64,000 nucleotides of DNA from CAWJAP01 sp963834365 (GCA_963834365.1 CAWIBS010000027.1:1-64000), one strand, 5' to 3'; positions 8,162-18,714 are shown, counted from the stretch's first letter. Translations and numbers: made by a program. Notes: generated from the sequence alone by a model not told the origin.

Positions 8162-11002
8162 GTGTCTGCCCTTCGTCGGTTCTTCGACGTCCGGCCCGGA
8201 GAGGGCCGGCTCGTCGCGCTGACGTTCCTGTACGTGGCGCTGGCGGTGGCGTCGTTCCTGCTGGCCAAGCCGATTCGAAACGGGCTGTTTCTGTCCACGT
8301 ACGGCGCCTACAAGCTCGTGTACGTCTACGTCGCGGTCCCGATCGTGCTGTCGATCGGCCTGCCGCTCTACACGCGGCTCGTGGCGCGCGTCGGGTCGCG
8401 GAAGGTGGTCACGGGATCGCTGGTGTTCTTCAGCCTGAACGTGGTCGGGTTCTGGTACGCGTTCCGGCTCGGGGAGGTGCCGGGCCTGCCGGCGATCTTT
8501 TACGTCTGGGTGAACTGTTTCGGCATCATCGCGCCGGTGCAGGCGTGGACGTTCGCCACCTCCACGTTCGACACCCGACAGGCGCGGCGGCTGTTCGGGC
8601 TGATCGGAAGCGGTGCCAGCCTGGGCGCGATTCTCGGCGGGCTGCTGGCGCGCGAGCTGGCGCGGCGACTGGGGACGATCAACCTGCTGCTGGTGCTGGC
8701 GGCACTCATCCTGCTGGCCGCGTTCGTCGTCAACGTGGCCTGGTACGTCCGGCGGCGCGTGGGCACGGTCTCGGCTGGACGGACCCGGGCGATGACGCTG
8801 GCCGAATCCTTCACCCTGGTGCGATCGTCGCCGTACCTCGCCCTCATCGCGGGCATGGTGTTCGTGGTGGCCATCGTCACGCAGTGGACGCAGTTCCAGT
8901 TCAGCCTGGCGGCAGAGGCGCGATATGCGGGCGATCCCGATCGGTTGACACGCTTCTTCGGCACCGTCAATTTCGGCCTCGGCTTCGTCGCCTTCGTGAT
9001 CCAGCTGTTCGCCACCGGCCCGGCGCTGCGGCGGTTCGGCGTCGGCGCCACCGTCCTGCTGCTCCCGATCGCGCTCGCCACCGGCTCGATGCTGACCGTG
9101 ATCTGGCCCGGGCTGCTGTTCGTCGTCGTCACCAACGCCTTCGACCAGGCGTTCCGGTTCTCGATCGACAAGGCGACCTTCGAGCTGCTCTATCTGCCGC
9201 TGCCGACCGGCGTGAAGACCGGCGTGAAGGGCGTCATCGACCTGATAGTCAACCGGCTGGGGGACGCGCTCGGAGGCATCATGCTCGGCATCGCCACGCA
9301 GGGATTCAGCCTGTGGCTCGTGATGATCCCCGGCGCCGGTCTGGGCCTGAGGGGGCTCGCGGCGATCACGGCGGTGCTGGCGCTCGTGTGGGTCGGCATT
9401 GCGGTGGCCCTGCGCCGCGGCTACGTGCAGGCGATCACCGACAGCATTCACCAGTATCGACTGGACGTCGAGCGCGCGTCGGCGCCGGTTCTCGATCGGT
9501 CCGTCACCGCGGCGCTGGTCGGCACGCTCGAGAGCGCGGATCCCGAGGCGATTCTCTTCGCGCTGCGCGCCTTCGAGCTCCAGCACCGTGGGGCGCCGCA
9601 TCCGGCGGTGCGCACGTTGCTCGATCATCCCTCTGGCAGGGTGCGCGCGCGCGCGCTCGCGCTCCTCAACGCGGCCGGCGATCGCTCGGTGCTGCCGCGA
9701 GTCGAGCCGCTGCTGCGCGACCCGGACCTGCACGTGCGCACGGAGGCGCTGCTCTACCTCGCCTATCACGCCCGCATCGATCCGCTCGAGCGCATTCAGT
9801 CGATCGGCGACTTTCCCGACTACTCGATCCGCGCCGGCATGGTCGCGTTCCTGAGCCAGCCTGGCCGGCTCCAGAATCTCGACGCGGCGCGGGTGCTGCT
9901 CGCGGGCATGGTGGAGGAGCACGGCGCCGAGGGGCAGCGGGCGCGGCACGAGGCCGCCACCCTCCTCGCACGGCTGCCGAACGAGTTCGGGGCCGAGCTC
10001 GCGACGCTGCTCGCGGACGAAGACGATGAGGTGGTGCGCGCGGCGCTGTCGTCGCTCGGCGAGCTGCGCCGACCCGATCTCGCCGGCCTGGCGATCACCC
10101 GTCTCGAGGATCCGGACCTGGCCGAACCGGCGCGCGATGCGCTCGCGGGCATCGGGCCACCAGGCCTGACGGCGCTGGCGGCGGCGCTCGCCGACTCCAA
10201 CGAGCCGCTGGCGATTCGGGAAGCGATTCCCGCCGTGGTCGCGCAGATCGGCACGCCGGCCGGCCAGCGACTGCTCGTCGACAACCTGCTGCAGCACGAC
10301 GTCAGGCTGCGCCTGCGCATCATCGGCGCGCTGAACACGCTGCACAAGATGCATCCGGACATCGACGTGGACCGCCAGGCGGTCGAGATGGTGTTGATGG
10401 CCGAGATCATGGGCCACTACCGCTCGTACCAGATCCTGGGCTCGCTGGGCGACGCGTTCGAGGATGCCGACCCGGTGGCGCAGGCGCTGCAGATGTCGAT
10501 GCAGCAGGAAGTCGAGCGCATCTTCCGGCTCATGTCGCTGCGGTGGCCCGAGTTCGACATGCACAGTGCCTATGTCGGCCTGACGTCGCCGAACGCGGCC
10601 GTGCGCGCCAACGCCCTCGAGTTCCTCGACAACATCCTCAAGCCGCAGGTTCGCAGCCTCGTCGTGCCGTTGCTGGACGCGCAGGTGGCGACCGGCGAAC
10701 GGGTGCGGATCGCGAACGAGGTGCTGGGGACCTCGGTGGACACGCACGAACAGGCCGTCTCGGCGCTGGTCGCGAGCGACGATCCCTGGCTGCGCTCCTG
10801 CGGCGTCTACGCCGTCGGATTGCTCCGTCTGCAAGCGCTCGAGCCCGAGCTCGACCGGCTCGCGCAGCATGCCGATCCGCTGCTTCGCGACATGGTCCGT
10901 ACCGCGAAGGCCCGGCTGGCCGGACGGACGGGTCTCACCGACCATCCGCCGTCGGAGGACGCCTCATCGTGGTCCTCGCAGGAAGGGATGGGGGTGGGGT
11001 GA
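8162..11002 (+). CDS. Nucleotide-transporter-like (Npt/Tlc or MFS-like) membrane protein with C-terminal HEAT repeats
   Basis: An unbroken 946-residue ORF from a GTG at 8162. Residues 1-430 form about 12 hydrophobic helices; the start (FFDVRPGEGRLVALTFLYV, FLLAKPIRNGLFLSTYG) and the helix GLIGSGASLGAILGGLLARE resemble ATP/ADP translocase-like (Npt1/Npt2) proteins of free-living bacteria. Residues 460-920 are alpha-helical with repeated units such as DPDLHVRTEALLYLA, DEDDEVVRAALSSLGELRR and SPNAAVRANALEFLDN, that is HEAT/PBS-lyase repeats. Family knowledge suggests a transporter of nucleotides or similar solutes with a cytosolic scaffold; the substrate is not evident. No indel is seen. Convergent to the HD-GYP regulator downstream. 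Confidence 0.65.
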   Translation: MSALRRFFDVRPGEGRLVALTFLYVALAVASFLLAKPIRNGLFLSTYGAYKLVYVYVAVPIVLSIGLPLYTRLVARVGSRKVVTGSLVFFSLNVVGFWYAFRLGEVPGLPAIFYVWVNCFGIIAPVQAWTFATSTFDTRQARRLFGLIGSGASLGAILGGLLARELARRLGTINLLLVLAALILLAAFVVNVAWYVRRRVGTVSAGRTRAMTLAESFTLVRSSPYLALIAGMVFVVAIVTQWTQFQFSLAAEARYAGDPDRLTRFFGTVNFGLGFVAFVIQLFATGPALRRFGVGATVLLLPIALATGSMLTVIWPGLLFVVVTNAFDQAFRFSIDKATFELLYLPLPTGVKTGVKGVIDLIVNRLGDALGGIMLGIATQGFSLWLVMIPGAGLGLRGLAAITAVLALVWVGIAVALRRGYVQAITDSIHQYRLDVERASAPVLDRSVTAALVGTLESADPEAILFALRAFELQHRGAPHPAVRTLLDHPSGRVRARALALLNAAGDRSVLPRVEPLLRDPDLHVRTEALLYLAYHARIDPLERIQSIGDFPDYSIRAGMVAFLSQPGRLQNLDAARVLLAGMVEEHGAEGQRARHEAATLLARLPNEFGAELATLLADEDDEVVRAALSSLGELRRPDLAGLAITRLEDPDLAEPARDALAGIGPPGLTALAAALADSNEPLAIREAIPAVVAQIGTPAGQRLLVDNLLQHDVRLRLRIIGALNTLHKMHPDIDVDRQAVEMVLMAEIMGHYRSYQILGSLGDAFEDADPVAQALQMSMQQEVERIFRLMSLRWPEFDMHSAYVGLTSPNAAVRANALEFLDNILKPQVRSLVVPLLDAQVATGERVRIANEVLGTSVDTHEQAVSALVASDDPWLRSCGVYAVGLLRLQALEPELDRLAQHADPLLRDMVRTAKARLAGRTGLTDHPPSEDASSWSSQEGMGVG

Positions 11003-11010
11003 CTTGATGC

Positions 11011-11064
11011 TTGAAAGTACGAGAGTACAAAGTACGAGGTACGAACAGTACCAGGTAGGAAGTG
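11011..11064. repeat. GTAC-rich 7-8 base tandem repeat between convergent genes
   Basis: The 63-base gap between the transporter stop (11002) and the regulator stop (11066) consists of units such as GTACGAG, AGTACAA, AGTACGAG, GTACGAAC and AGTACCA. Each holds the self-complementary GTAC, so the array may fold on either strand. It fits the heptamer-repeat family seen elsewhere in this genome and may act as a bidirectional terminator; that is inference. Confidence 0.7.
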
Positions 11065-11065
11065 T

Positions 11066-12200
11066 TTAGAGCCGCTCCGCCTGCGGGCTGGCGGACCCCT
11101 GGGGAGCCTCGCTCGCCCGCTGGTCATCCTCGACCACCTGGCGCAACGCGGCGACGACGTCGGGGTCGAACTGCAGCCCCGCCTGACTCTCGATCTCCCG
11201 GAGCGCTTCGTCTACCGGCCACGGGTCCTTGTAGGGCCGCTGGTGCGTCAGCGCGTCGAAGACATCTGCCACGGCGACGATGCGGCTGACGAGCGGGATG
11301 GCTTCGCCGCTCAGGCCCTGGAGATATCCGTTGCCGTCCCAGCGTTCGTGATGGGTCAGCGCGATCTGTTCCGCCATCTGCAGCAGCAGATGTGAGCTTG
11401 CCGGACAGGATGCGCGCGCCGATCGCCGTGTGGGCCTTGATGACGTCGTACTCGTCCTGGGTCAGCTTGCCCAGCTTGAGCAGGATGTTGTCGGGGACGC
11501 CGATCTTGCCGACGTCGTGCAGCGGCGCGGCGAGCCGCAGCGTGCGCGCGAGCGTCGGCGGAAGACCCAGCACTTCCGCGATCCGCGCCGAGATGGCGCC
11601 GACTCGCTGGGTGTGCTGCATCGTGTCGTCGTCGCGGAACTCCGCGGTCCGGCCGAGCCGCTCGAGGATCTCGAGCTGCGCGTCCTCCAGCTCGCGGCGG
11701 CGCTGCGCGACCTTGTCCTCGAGCACGTCGTTCTGGCGCTGGAGCGTCAGATAGAGCGAGCGGGCTTCGAGGAGGTTCTTGATCCGGAGCACCACCTCCA
11801 GCGGATCGAAGGGCTTGCCGAGGAAGTCCTTGGCTCCGGCCGACAGGGCGCGCTGTTTCGAGGTCGGGCTGAGGTCGCCCGTCAGCACGAGCACCGGCAC
11901 GTAGGCATCGGCGGGGACGTGCGCATTGAGCTGCTCGAGGACGCCGAGCCCGTCGAGCTGGGGCATGTGCAGGTCGAGCACCACGAGATCGGGCTTGTAC
12001 TGAATGAAGAGCTCGACGGCCTTGAGCGGATCCGTGGTGCTGACGAACGACGTGTACCCGGCGTTGGACAGGACGCGCTCGAGCACGCGGAGATTGCTCT
12101 CCTGATCGTCGACGATGAAGATGGTCGCAGACCGTCCGATGTCGTTGGGGTCCAGCGATCCCGAACGCCCGGCGTCGATGCTGCGCATCGGTGTACTCAT
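11066..12200 (-). CDS. Response regulator with HD-GYP domain (cyclic di-GMP phosphodiesterase type), one frameshift
   Basis: The receiver domain follows a short N-terminus: TIFIVDDQESNLRVLERVLS, the phosphoacceptor in LVVLDLHMPQLDG, and the conserved Lys in AKDFLGKPFDPLEVV. After a coiled linker (LEDKVAQRRRELEDAQLEIL) comes the HD domain with PLHDVGKIGVPDNILLK, then in a second frame HHERWDGNGYLQGLSGEAIP, the GYP motif. The indel is near 11390. Proteins of this kind hydrolyse c-di-GMP when phosphorylated; GYL instead of GYP leaves activity open. About 375 residues. I chose the ATG at 12200 because it follows the preceding gene's stop by four bases; an upstream ATG at 12239 lies inside that gene. 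Confidence 0.9.
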
Positions 12201-12204
12201 TCGC

Positions 12205-13191
12205 TCAGTCAGTCCCGCCCGGCGTTCCGCCGCTGGCAATCGTCGCCAGCGTGGCTCGATCGATATTACCCCCGCTCAGCACGCAGACGACGGTCTTGCC
12301 GGCAAACTGATCGGCCCGCTGGGTGAGGGCCGCCAGAGAGGCGGCGCCCGCGCCCTCTGCCAGGGTGTGGGCGGCGCTGAGCGCCAGCCGCACACCGGAG
12401 GCGAGCTCGTCTTCGTCGAGGACGACGAGATCGTCCAGTCCTTCGGCGCGGGAGAGGATGCCGAACGGCAGGTCGAAGGTCACACGCGTCGCAATGCCCT
12501 CGGCAAACGTGTGCATCCGCTCGGCCTGGACGCGCGTTCCGGTCCGCCACGAGCGGGCGAAGGCGTCGGCCCCCGCCGCCTGGACGCCGACGATGCGGGC
12601 CGGCGCGCCCAGCGCGTTGCGAACCGTCACGAGCCCCGACGCGCCGCTGCCGCCGCCGATCGGGACGAAGACCGCGGCGGCCTCGGGCAGCGCCTCGAAG
12701 ATCTCCAGCGCGTAGGTGGCGACGCCCGCAATCAGGAGCGGTTCGTCGGCCGAGTGGATGTAGCGAACCGTGCCGCCCGTCGCGATCCGCTCGACCTCCT
12801 CGCGCGCCTCGTCGAAGTCACGCCCGTGCTCGACGACCTCCGCCCCCCACGCACGCATGGCGGCGTTCTTGTCGGGATTGTTGCCCCGGGGCACGTAGAC
12901 GCGGCACTGCACGCCGAGCCGCTGACAGGCGTAGGCGATCGACTGGCCGTGGTTGCCCGTGGACGCCGTGACAACCGGGCGGAGCGGGCCGGCTTCGGCT
13001 TCGGCGAGCATCAGGTTCAGGCCCCCGCGCACCTTGAACGCTCCTGTCGGCAGGTGGTTCTCGTGCTTGATCCACACGTCGCAGCCCAGCGCCGCGCCGG
13101 CGAGTGGATGACGGGCGAGCGGCGTCTCGGGCAGCACCCCCTTCAGGCGCGCGCGCGCACGATACACATCACGTAGCGACGGGGGAGTCAT
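12205..13191 (-). CDS. Threonine dehydratase/serine racemase-like PLP enzyme
   Basis: An intact 328-residue fold-type II PLP enzyme. HLPTGAFKVRGGLNLML holds the PLP lysine in the family consensus, TASTGNHGQSIAYACQRLGV contacts cofactor phosphate or substrate, and FVPIGGGSGASGLVTV is the phosphate-binding glycine loop. It lacks the C-terminal ACT regulatory domain of biosynthetic IlvA, so a catabolic or serine/threonine dehydratase role is more likely than feedback-inhibited isoleucine synthesis. Starts MTPPSLRDVYRARARL at 13191, overlapping the end of the DUF2339 gene by 23 bases, and ends four bases before the HD-GYP regulator, so an operon is likely. Confidence 0.88.
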   Translation of the reverse strand: MTPPSLRDVYRARARLKGVLPETPLARHPLAGAALGCDVWIKHENHLPTGAFKVRGGLNLMLAEAEAGPLRPVVTASTGNHGQSIAYACQRLGVQCRVYVPRGNNPDKNAAMRAWGAEVVEHGRDFDEAREEVERIATGGTVRYIHSADEPLLIAGVATYALEIFEALPEAAAVFVPIGGGSGASGLVTVRNALGAPARIVGVQAAGADAFARSWRTGTRVQAERMHTFAEGIATRVTFDLPFGILSRAEGLDDLVVLDEDELASGVRLALSAAHTLAEGAGAASLAALTQRADQFAGKTVVCVLSGGNIDRATLATIASGGTPGGTD

Positions 13192-15542
13192 GGTCGGGAG
13201 GCGGGTCGGCCGAGGGTACGCTTTCGACAGGCTCGTCGTCGAGCGCTCGCAGGCGCTGGTACAGATAGGAGGCCAGCAGCAGGAGCAGCCCCAGCCCGAT
13301 GACGCTCAGCATGCGGAATACGCGATCGAGACGCGCAAGATCGACGAAGAACACCTTCGCCATGGTGACGGCGAACAGTCCGATCGCCAGGTACCGGATC
13401 GGCCGATACCGCCATCGCAGGCCGGCGGCCACGAGCGCGACCGCATAGCTGGCCCACGCCAGCGAGAGCGTCAGCTGAAGCGCAAGCCAGCTCGATCCGA
13501 TCGCGCCGGGACGCTCGCCGATGGCCCACGCCCGCGCGGCGAAGAATGCCGTGACCTCGGATGAGATCACCGCGAGGACGAGCACGTGGCCGACGATGAC
13601 CAGCATCGCGACGATGCCGGCCCTTGCCGGCGTGCGGGCGCGGCGATGGAGCGCCGCCGTCGCGAACAGCATGGCGACGACGAAGAGGCTGGTCAGCGTG
13701 CGGGCGTTGAGCACGGGCCACACGTTGACGGCGGCGGCGGTGGCCAGACGATCGGCGGCCAGCAACGTCGCGACCAGCAGCAGGCCCAGCCCCGCGCCAC
13801 GCAGCCAGCCGCGGCCGGCGCGCAGCCCGAGATAGGCGATCGCGGCCCCTTCCGCCGCGAGCGAGACCGCCAGCCAGGGGCCCCGGAACTCGAGCGCGAC
13901 CGCCACAGCTACGAGCGCCGCTGAGAGCGCCGTCGCATGGAGGGCCGCTTCGGTGTGCCAGCGCCGACCGGCGACGGCGAGACCGCCGTAGAGTGCTGCC
14001 AGGCCGAAGGCGAGCGTCGGCACCGAGACCAGCGCCCGCGGCGACGCCAGCGCCCAGAGACAGGCGAGCATCCACAACCCGTGCCCGTGGAGCAGCACGA
14101 TCTCCGGCGCGGGCATCGCCGGCCGCTCATCGTCGAGCGCCTGGATCTGCGAAATGAGATGCACGCCGAAGATCGCGACGATCGTGATCCAGGCGCCCGG
14201 CAGCCAGCCGGGCGCGACGCGGCCCGACGCGATGTCGAGGCACGGCGCGGCGGCGCCCAGCCAGACCAGCAACCGCAGCCACGGCTGGCGGAGGTGGCCA
14301 GCGGCAATCGTGCCGGCGACGCTGAACCCGATCAGATACACGAAGAGCGCGAGGCGATGCGGCCGCAGAATCGCGAGCGAACCGATGTGGTAGATGACCG
14401 GGAAGATCGCCAGCAGCACTGACGTCGAGCGAGGCCATCGGGCCCTCGGCCCGCTGGTTCTCGTGCCGCACGCGCAGAAACAGCACGAGGAACAGCGTCA
14501 GGAAGAGCTCGGTGATCCAGTACTCCCGCCGGTCGTAGTCGCGAGTCGCCCATCCGTACAGCGTGACGAGGGTGAGCGCGTAGCTGACGAGGACCAGCGC
14601 CGGCCATGCACGGCGCCGCGCCAGGTACAGCGTGCCGCAGACGAGGATGACGTCGTAGGTGAAGAGAGTCACCTGCGATCGCGCGCCGCCGCCGACGAGG
14701 AAGGGCACCAGAAACCCCACGGCGATCGACAGGATCGCGAGCGGCTGCGATCGCTGGCGATCCGCGAGGACGGCCCCCGCCAACGTCACCGCCGCCATGG
14801 CGACGAAGGTCGGCCCGCGATCGACGAGCCCATACCAGTGATGCGCCGCGTAGAGCGACAGGTAGAGCGTGCCGATGCCGCCACCCGTCAGGGCCTGACC
14901 GAATTGCGGCAGCCCGCGGGCGACGAAATGCCATCCCGCCCCGGCGAGTCCGAGCCCGGCGCTCAGGCCGAGCAGCACGCGCACTGGCGGCGCGATCCAG
15001 TCGTTGTCGAACGCGTACTTGATGAAGTAGCTCAGACCCAGCACCAGCGTTGCGACCCCGAGATAGAGCAGCCACCGGGCGCCAATCTGTGTTTCGAGCG
15101 TTTCGGAGCCTGCCGTTCGGGGAACGCCTGATGGCCCGGATGTCGAAAACGGAAGCTCCGGCGCCGGAACTGCGCGCGGCCCTTCACCAGATTCGATGGG
15201 AACGGGCGGCACCGCAAACGCAGGCGAGTCCGCCGGCACGCCGGCTGTGGAAGCCGCGACGTTCCGAAGTCCGGCAGACGGGATGAGCACCGGCGCCTGC
15301 ACGCCGTCGGCAACGGCGCCGGAGAGTTCGGCGCCGCCAGCGGTGCCGCCTTCGCCGGTCGGCGTCGGCATGCCGCTGGCGATCGGTCGAGAGCCTCCCG
15401 GCGGAGCGCCTTCGAGCCCGGCGAGGCGCACGCGCAGCGCCTCCAGCTCGTCGCGGACGCGCGCGAGCGATCGCGCCGTCCCGATCGCGCGTCGCAGCGC
15501 CAGCAGGGCGACGATGAGTACGACGATGAGCCAGAGCTCCAT
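13169..15542 (-). CDS. DUF2339 predicted membrane protein, one frameshift
   Basis: Large polytopic protein. It begins MELWLIVVLIVALLALRRAI at 15542, has a helical and Pro/Gly-rich cytosolic linker (residues 20-160), then ETQIGARWLLYLGVATLVLG, the start of the DUF2339 helices, and segments such as LTGGGIGTLYLSLYAAHHWY and ILSIAVGFLVPFLVGGG that are diagnostic for this family. An indel near 14420 shifts to a second frame (LLAIFPVIYHIGSLAIL) which runs to LLLLLASYLYQRLRALDD and the stop at 13169. About 790 residues with around 20 helices. The function is unknown. It starts in a TGATG overlap with the gene upstream. Confidence 0.85.
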
Positions 15543-16587
15543 CATGCGTTCGAAGGCGGGCCCAGCGTCTCGATCGCCGGCGATTCCGGCCAGACCGGCA
15601 ACGGCGGCGCGGCATACCCTGCGTGCGCCAGCGCTGACTGATAGAGCGACGTCGTGGACGCGTAGGTGAGAAGCTTCAGAAACACCCGGCCCAGTATGTA
15701 GACGCTGCCGGCCAGGAGACCGACGCGCGCCCACGGCAGCGGACTGCCGGGCCCGGGGACCACGATCGCGTAGGTGCCCGCGAGCGCCACGCAGCAGCGC
15801 GCCCAGCAGCAGATAGAGTCCGGCCAGCGTGCGCGCCGTGCGCACCGCAAAGCGGGCGCCGGCCACCAACGCGAACACGGCGCTGCGACGATCCTCGACG
15901 ACCATGCGCACGCGGGCGCAGTCGGCCACGATCGTCACCGCCGCGAACGACAGCAGGCCGGGAACGCTCAGGCCCAGGGCCCAGGCAAACGCCGCCCGCT
16001 CGGACGCGAGGTCGCGCGTGACCGACTCGAAAACCAGGCTCGCGAGCCAGCCGTACGTGCCGACCACCAAGCGCGTAGAGCACGACCACGCCCGCGTTCA
16101 GCCGCAGCAGCCGGAAGCACGAACCGCCGCAGGCGCCGAAGAATCCCCGCGCATGAAGCGGCCGCATCCGGGCATAACGATCGATGATCCCGCCCGAGAG
16201 GAACGTGCCGACCAGCCACCAGCCGATCGCGAGCAGCCCCGACGCTCTCGACGCGGGTGTGGCCGGCGCACGCGCGGCGAGCTCGACGGCGTCGCTGAAG
16301 TTGCGGAGCACGGCGGCGCCACCGGCCGTCGAGGTGCTGACGTCGGAGGCAAGTCCGGTAGCCTGCGCCCCGAACTCCCGGAGCCATTCGAGCTGGCCGC
16401 CGCGGGCGACCGCCTCCGCCGTCGTGCTCGCTCCGAGGTGGTCGGCCATGGCGCCGTGCACCAGCCATGCCCCCGGCGCGGTGATGAGCAGCAGCACCGC
16501 GTAGACGCCGGCCAGGAGGGCGGGCGCCGCTCTCACGCGGGCGATGCCGTCACGACAGGCGCTGAGCGGGGTGGCCGGGCGTGTCAT
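15542..16587 (-). CDS. Polytopic membrane protein of unknown function, frameshifted
   Basis: Starting at the ATG 16587 (MTRPATPLSACRDGIARVRA; a GTG at 16611 is possible), the protein has a first helix ALLAGVYAVLLLITAPGAWL, a soluble loop, GLLAIGWWLVGTFLSGGIID and, after an indel near 16075, WALGLSVPGLLSFAAVTIVA and ARTLAGLYLLLGALL. After another near 15795 it ends with SVYILGRVFLKLLTYASTTS. About 350 residues with six or so helices. I do not recognise a family. The layout (RDGIARVRAAP, GGIIDRYARMR) resembles bacterial proteins annotated as hypothetical or glycerophosphoryl-type membrane domains. It is coupled to the DUF2339 gene. Confidence 0.6.
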
Positions 16588-16623
16588 CGGAAGAATATGG
16601 GGGACGATCACTGCGATGGGCTG

Positions 16624-18714
16624 CTAGAAGGCGAAGCCAAACGTCAGCAGCCGGTCCTGCAGCCAGATGAGCCACGGATACGACCAGGTGGCCGCCGCCT
16701 GGCGGGCGGCGGGCGCGAGCGTCCGGCCGTTGTTGGTCTGGTTCACATCGAGCCGCAGGACGCGGTCCGGATCGGCCTCGGCGGAGACGGCGGGCGACGC
16801 CTTGCGGTAGCGGTATGCGCGCCAGCGATCGCGCCCGTCCCAGTGCTCGCGCACGCGCTCGCCGTTCTCGAACACGACCGCGACGTCGATGGGGAACACG
16901 GCCTCGCCGAGCCGCCGGACGACGACGGTCGTCTCGTAGGTCGCGGCCCCGCTACTCCGACGGGAAGACCCGCCGGCCGGCGCGAGCGGCCGCCCATCGT
17001 CATCGAGGCCCTCGATCTCGACCGGGACGCTGGTCAGGCTCGACACCCCGTAATCGAATTCGTTCGCCGAGCGATGAACCTGGTCGAAGAACCAGGTCAG
17101 GTCGCGGCCGCTGATCTCGTTGGCCACCGCGAAGAAATCTGCGGGCGCGGGATGCCGATAACGCCAGCGCTCGAAGAACGTCGCGAGGATGCGCTGCAGC
17201 GTCGGCCAGCCGAGCAGGCGTTCGAGCGTGTGCAACCAGAGCGCGGTCCGGTTGTAGGTGATCCCGCGGGCTGTCGCCGGGAAGTACTGCCACGTCGGTC
17301 GGCTCTGGACGTCGCTCTCCGCCGTGCGCCTGTAGGCGGATATCCCGTCGTGCGCCGCCCGCGTCAGCGGGAGGCTGCGATGCACCCACGGGATGAAACC
17401 TCCGAAGAAGCGATCACTGTAGAAGTTCGGCGTGAACCGTTCGGCGATCACGCGTGCGGTGGCGAAGGTGTTCAGCCCCTCGTCGAGCCAGGCATGGTCC
17501 ACCTCGTTGTTGGCGACGAGCCCGTACCAGAACTGATGGCCCGCCTCGTGTACGGTCACCGCCTCGGGGTCCAGCACCCCGACCGGCGCGAGCCAGCGCG
17601 TCCCGGCCGTGAAGATCGTCGGGTACTCCATGCCATCGGCGCCGCTCTGCCAGGCCGGATCGACAATCGTGACGTGGCCGTAGGGGTACGGCCCGAACCA
17701 TTCCCCGTAATGACGGAGGGCAGCCCGCGTGGCTTCGAAGTGCCGGTCCGCCTGGTCGGCGTGTTCCGGTTGCAGCAGCAGCCGCATGGTGACCGGTGGC
17801 AGCTTCGGGTGCTCGAAGCGCGCCCGCCGCTCGACCATGTCGGGGCTCGTCACCCACGCGAAATCGTGAACATCGTCCTCCACGAAGCGGTGGGTCGCCA
17901 AACCGCCGCGTACCTCGCGTGAGTGCTGCCGGCCGGTCGCGCCGACCACCCAGCCCTCTGGCACGGCGATGCGGACATCGTAGGTGCCGTAGTCGGCGTA
18001 GAACTCGGTCGCGGCGTGGAACTGCCGGGAGACCCAGCCCGCCTCCTCGAGGACGGCGATCTTCGGGAACCAGTGGGCGAGAAAGTAGAACGAGCCGACA
18101 CGGCCCGTGCGTGCGACGGTGCGGGGCACGCGCGACGTCCAGTCGATGGCGACGTTCACCGTGGCGCCGCCGCCGACGGACTGCGGCAGGGCGACGGCCG
18201 CCACGGTCCGATCCTGCGGGTTGTCATCGTCTGGTGCCAGGAAGCGGATCGTGGACGTGAGATCGATGGGCGGCGAGGCACCGACGCCGAGGAGCCGCAC
18301 CGCGGTGAGGTCGATGGCGCCCCACCCGTCTGCGGCCGGTGCGGCGCTGCTGCCAGGAGGCTCGCCGAGCGCCGACTCGCGCAGCCACGTGGAATCGGTA
18401 CGCCGCCACGCGTTCCAGTACAGGTGCAGGCGCAGCTCGGACGTCGGGTTCGGCGTCGTGTTGCGCCAGGTGACGACCTCGCGTCCGGTCAGCGTGTGCG
18501 TGGCCGGATCGAGCGTCACGTCGATCGAGTAGCTGGCGTTGCGCGGCGAGGCGGCGTCGGTGGCGACGAGCGGCGTGGTCGGCGCGCGCGGGCCAATCGT
18601 CGGCGCGGCGCCCGGCCCCGGCGTCTGGGCGTCGAGCACCAGTCCCCCGATCCCGACCGCGGTCGCGAACAGCGCGGCGAAGCGCGGACGTCGGTGGAGA
18701 CGCTGAACACCCAT
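16624..18714 (-). CDS. M1 family zinc metallopeptidase, exported
   Basis: A gluzincin aminopeptidase-type enzyme of about 696 residues, intact. MGVQRLHRRPRFAALFATAV forms a signal region. The N-terminal beta domain includes SIDVTLDPATHTLTGREVVT and LRLHLYWNAWR. The catalytic part has DGMEYPTIF in place of GAMEN, then VTVHEAGHQFWYGLVANNEV with HExxH-like zinc ligands and the third ligand in HAWLDEGLNTFATARV. The HEAGH and DEGL motifs are complete, so activity is expected. The C-terminus has a hydrophobic end (WLIWLQDRLLTFGFAF). I chose the ATG at 18714. The gene diverges from the dehydrogenase at 18873. Confidence 0.92.
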   Translation of the reverse strand: MGVQRLHRRPRFAALFATAVGIGGLVLDAQTPGPGAAPTIGPRAPTTPLVATDAASPRNASYSIDVTLDPATHTLTGREVVTWRNTTPNPTSELRLHLYWNAWRRTDSTWLRESALGEPPGSSAAPAADGWGAIDLTAVRLLGVGASPPIDLTSTIRFLAPDDDNPQDRTVAAVALPQSVGGGATVNVAIDWTSRVPRTVARTGRVGSFYFLAHWFPKIAVLEEAGWVSRQFHAATEFYADYGTYDVRIAVPEGWVVGATGRQHSREVRGGLATHRFVEDDVHDFAWVTSPDMVERRARFEHPKLPPVTMRLLLQPEHADQADRHFEATRAALRHYGEWFGPYPYGHVTIVDPAWQSGADGMEYPTIFTAGTRWLAPVGVLDPEAVTVHEAGHQFWYGLVANNEVDHAWLDEGLNTFATARVIAERFTPNFYSDRFFGGFIPWVHRSLPLTRAAHDGISAYRRTAESDVQSRPTWQYFPATARGITYNRTALWLHTLERLLGWPTLQRILATFFERWRYRHPAPADFFAVANEISGRDLTWFFDQVHRSANEFDYGVSSLTSVPVEIEGLDDDGRPLAPAGGSSRRSSGAATYETTVVVRRLGEAVFPIDVAVVFENGERVREHWDGRDRWRAYRYRKASPAVSAEADPDRVLRLDVNQTNNGRTLAPAARQAAATWSYPWLIWLQDRLLTFGFAF

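Noticed and set aside
8063..10945. Long minus-strand ORF of about 960 codons
   Set aside because: It is antisense to an intact membrane protein and rich in Arg, His, Gln and Asp, the usual shadow of GC-rich coding DNA.
15829..17922. Plus-strand ORF of about 697 codons, and a similar one at 27080-29299
   Set aside because: Both lie antisense to clear genes (M1 peptidase; aminotransferase and aldolase) and show no recognisable domain.
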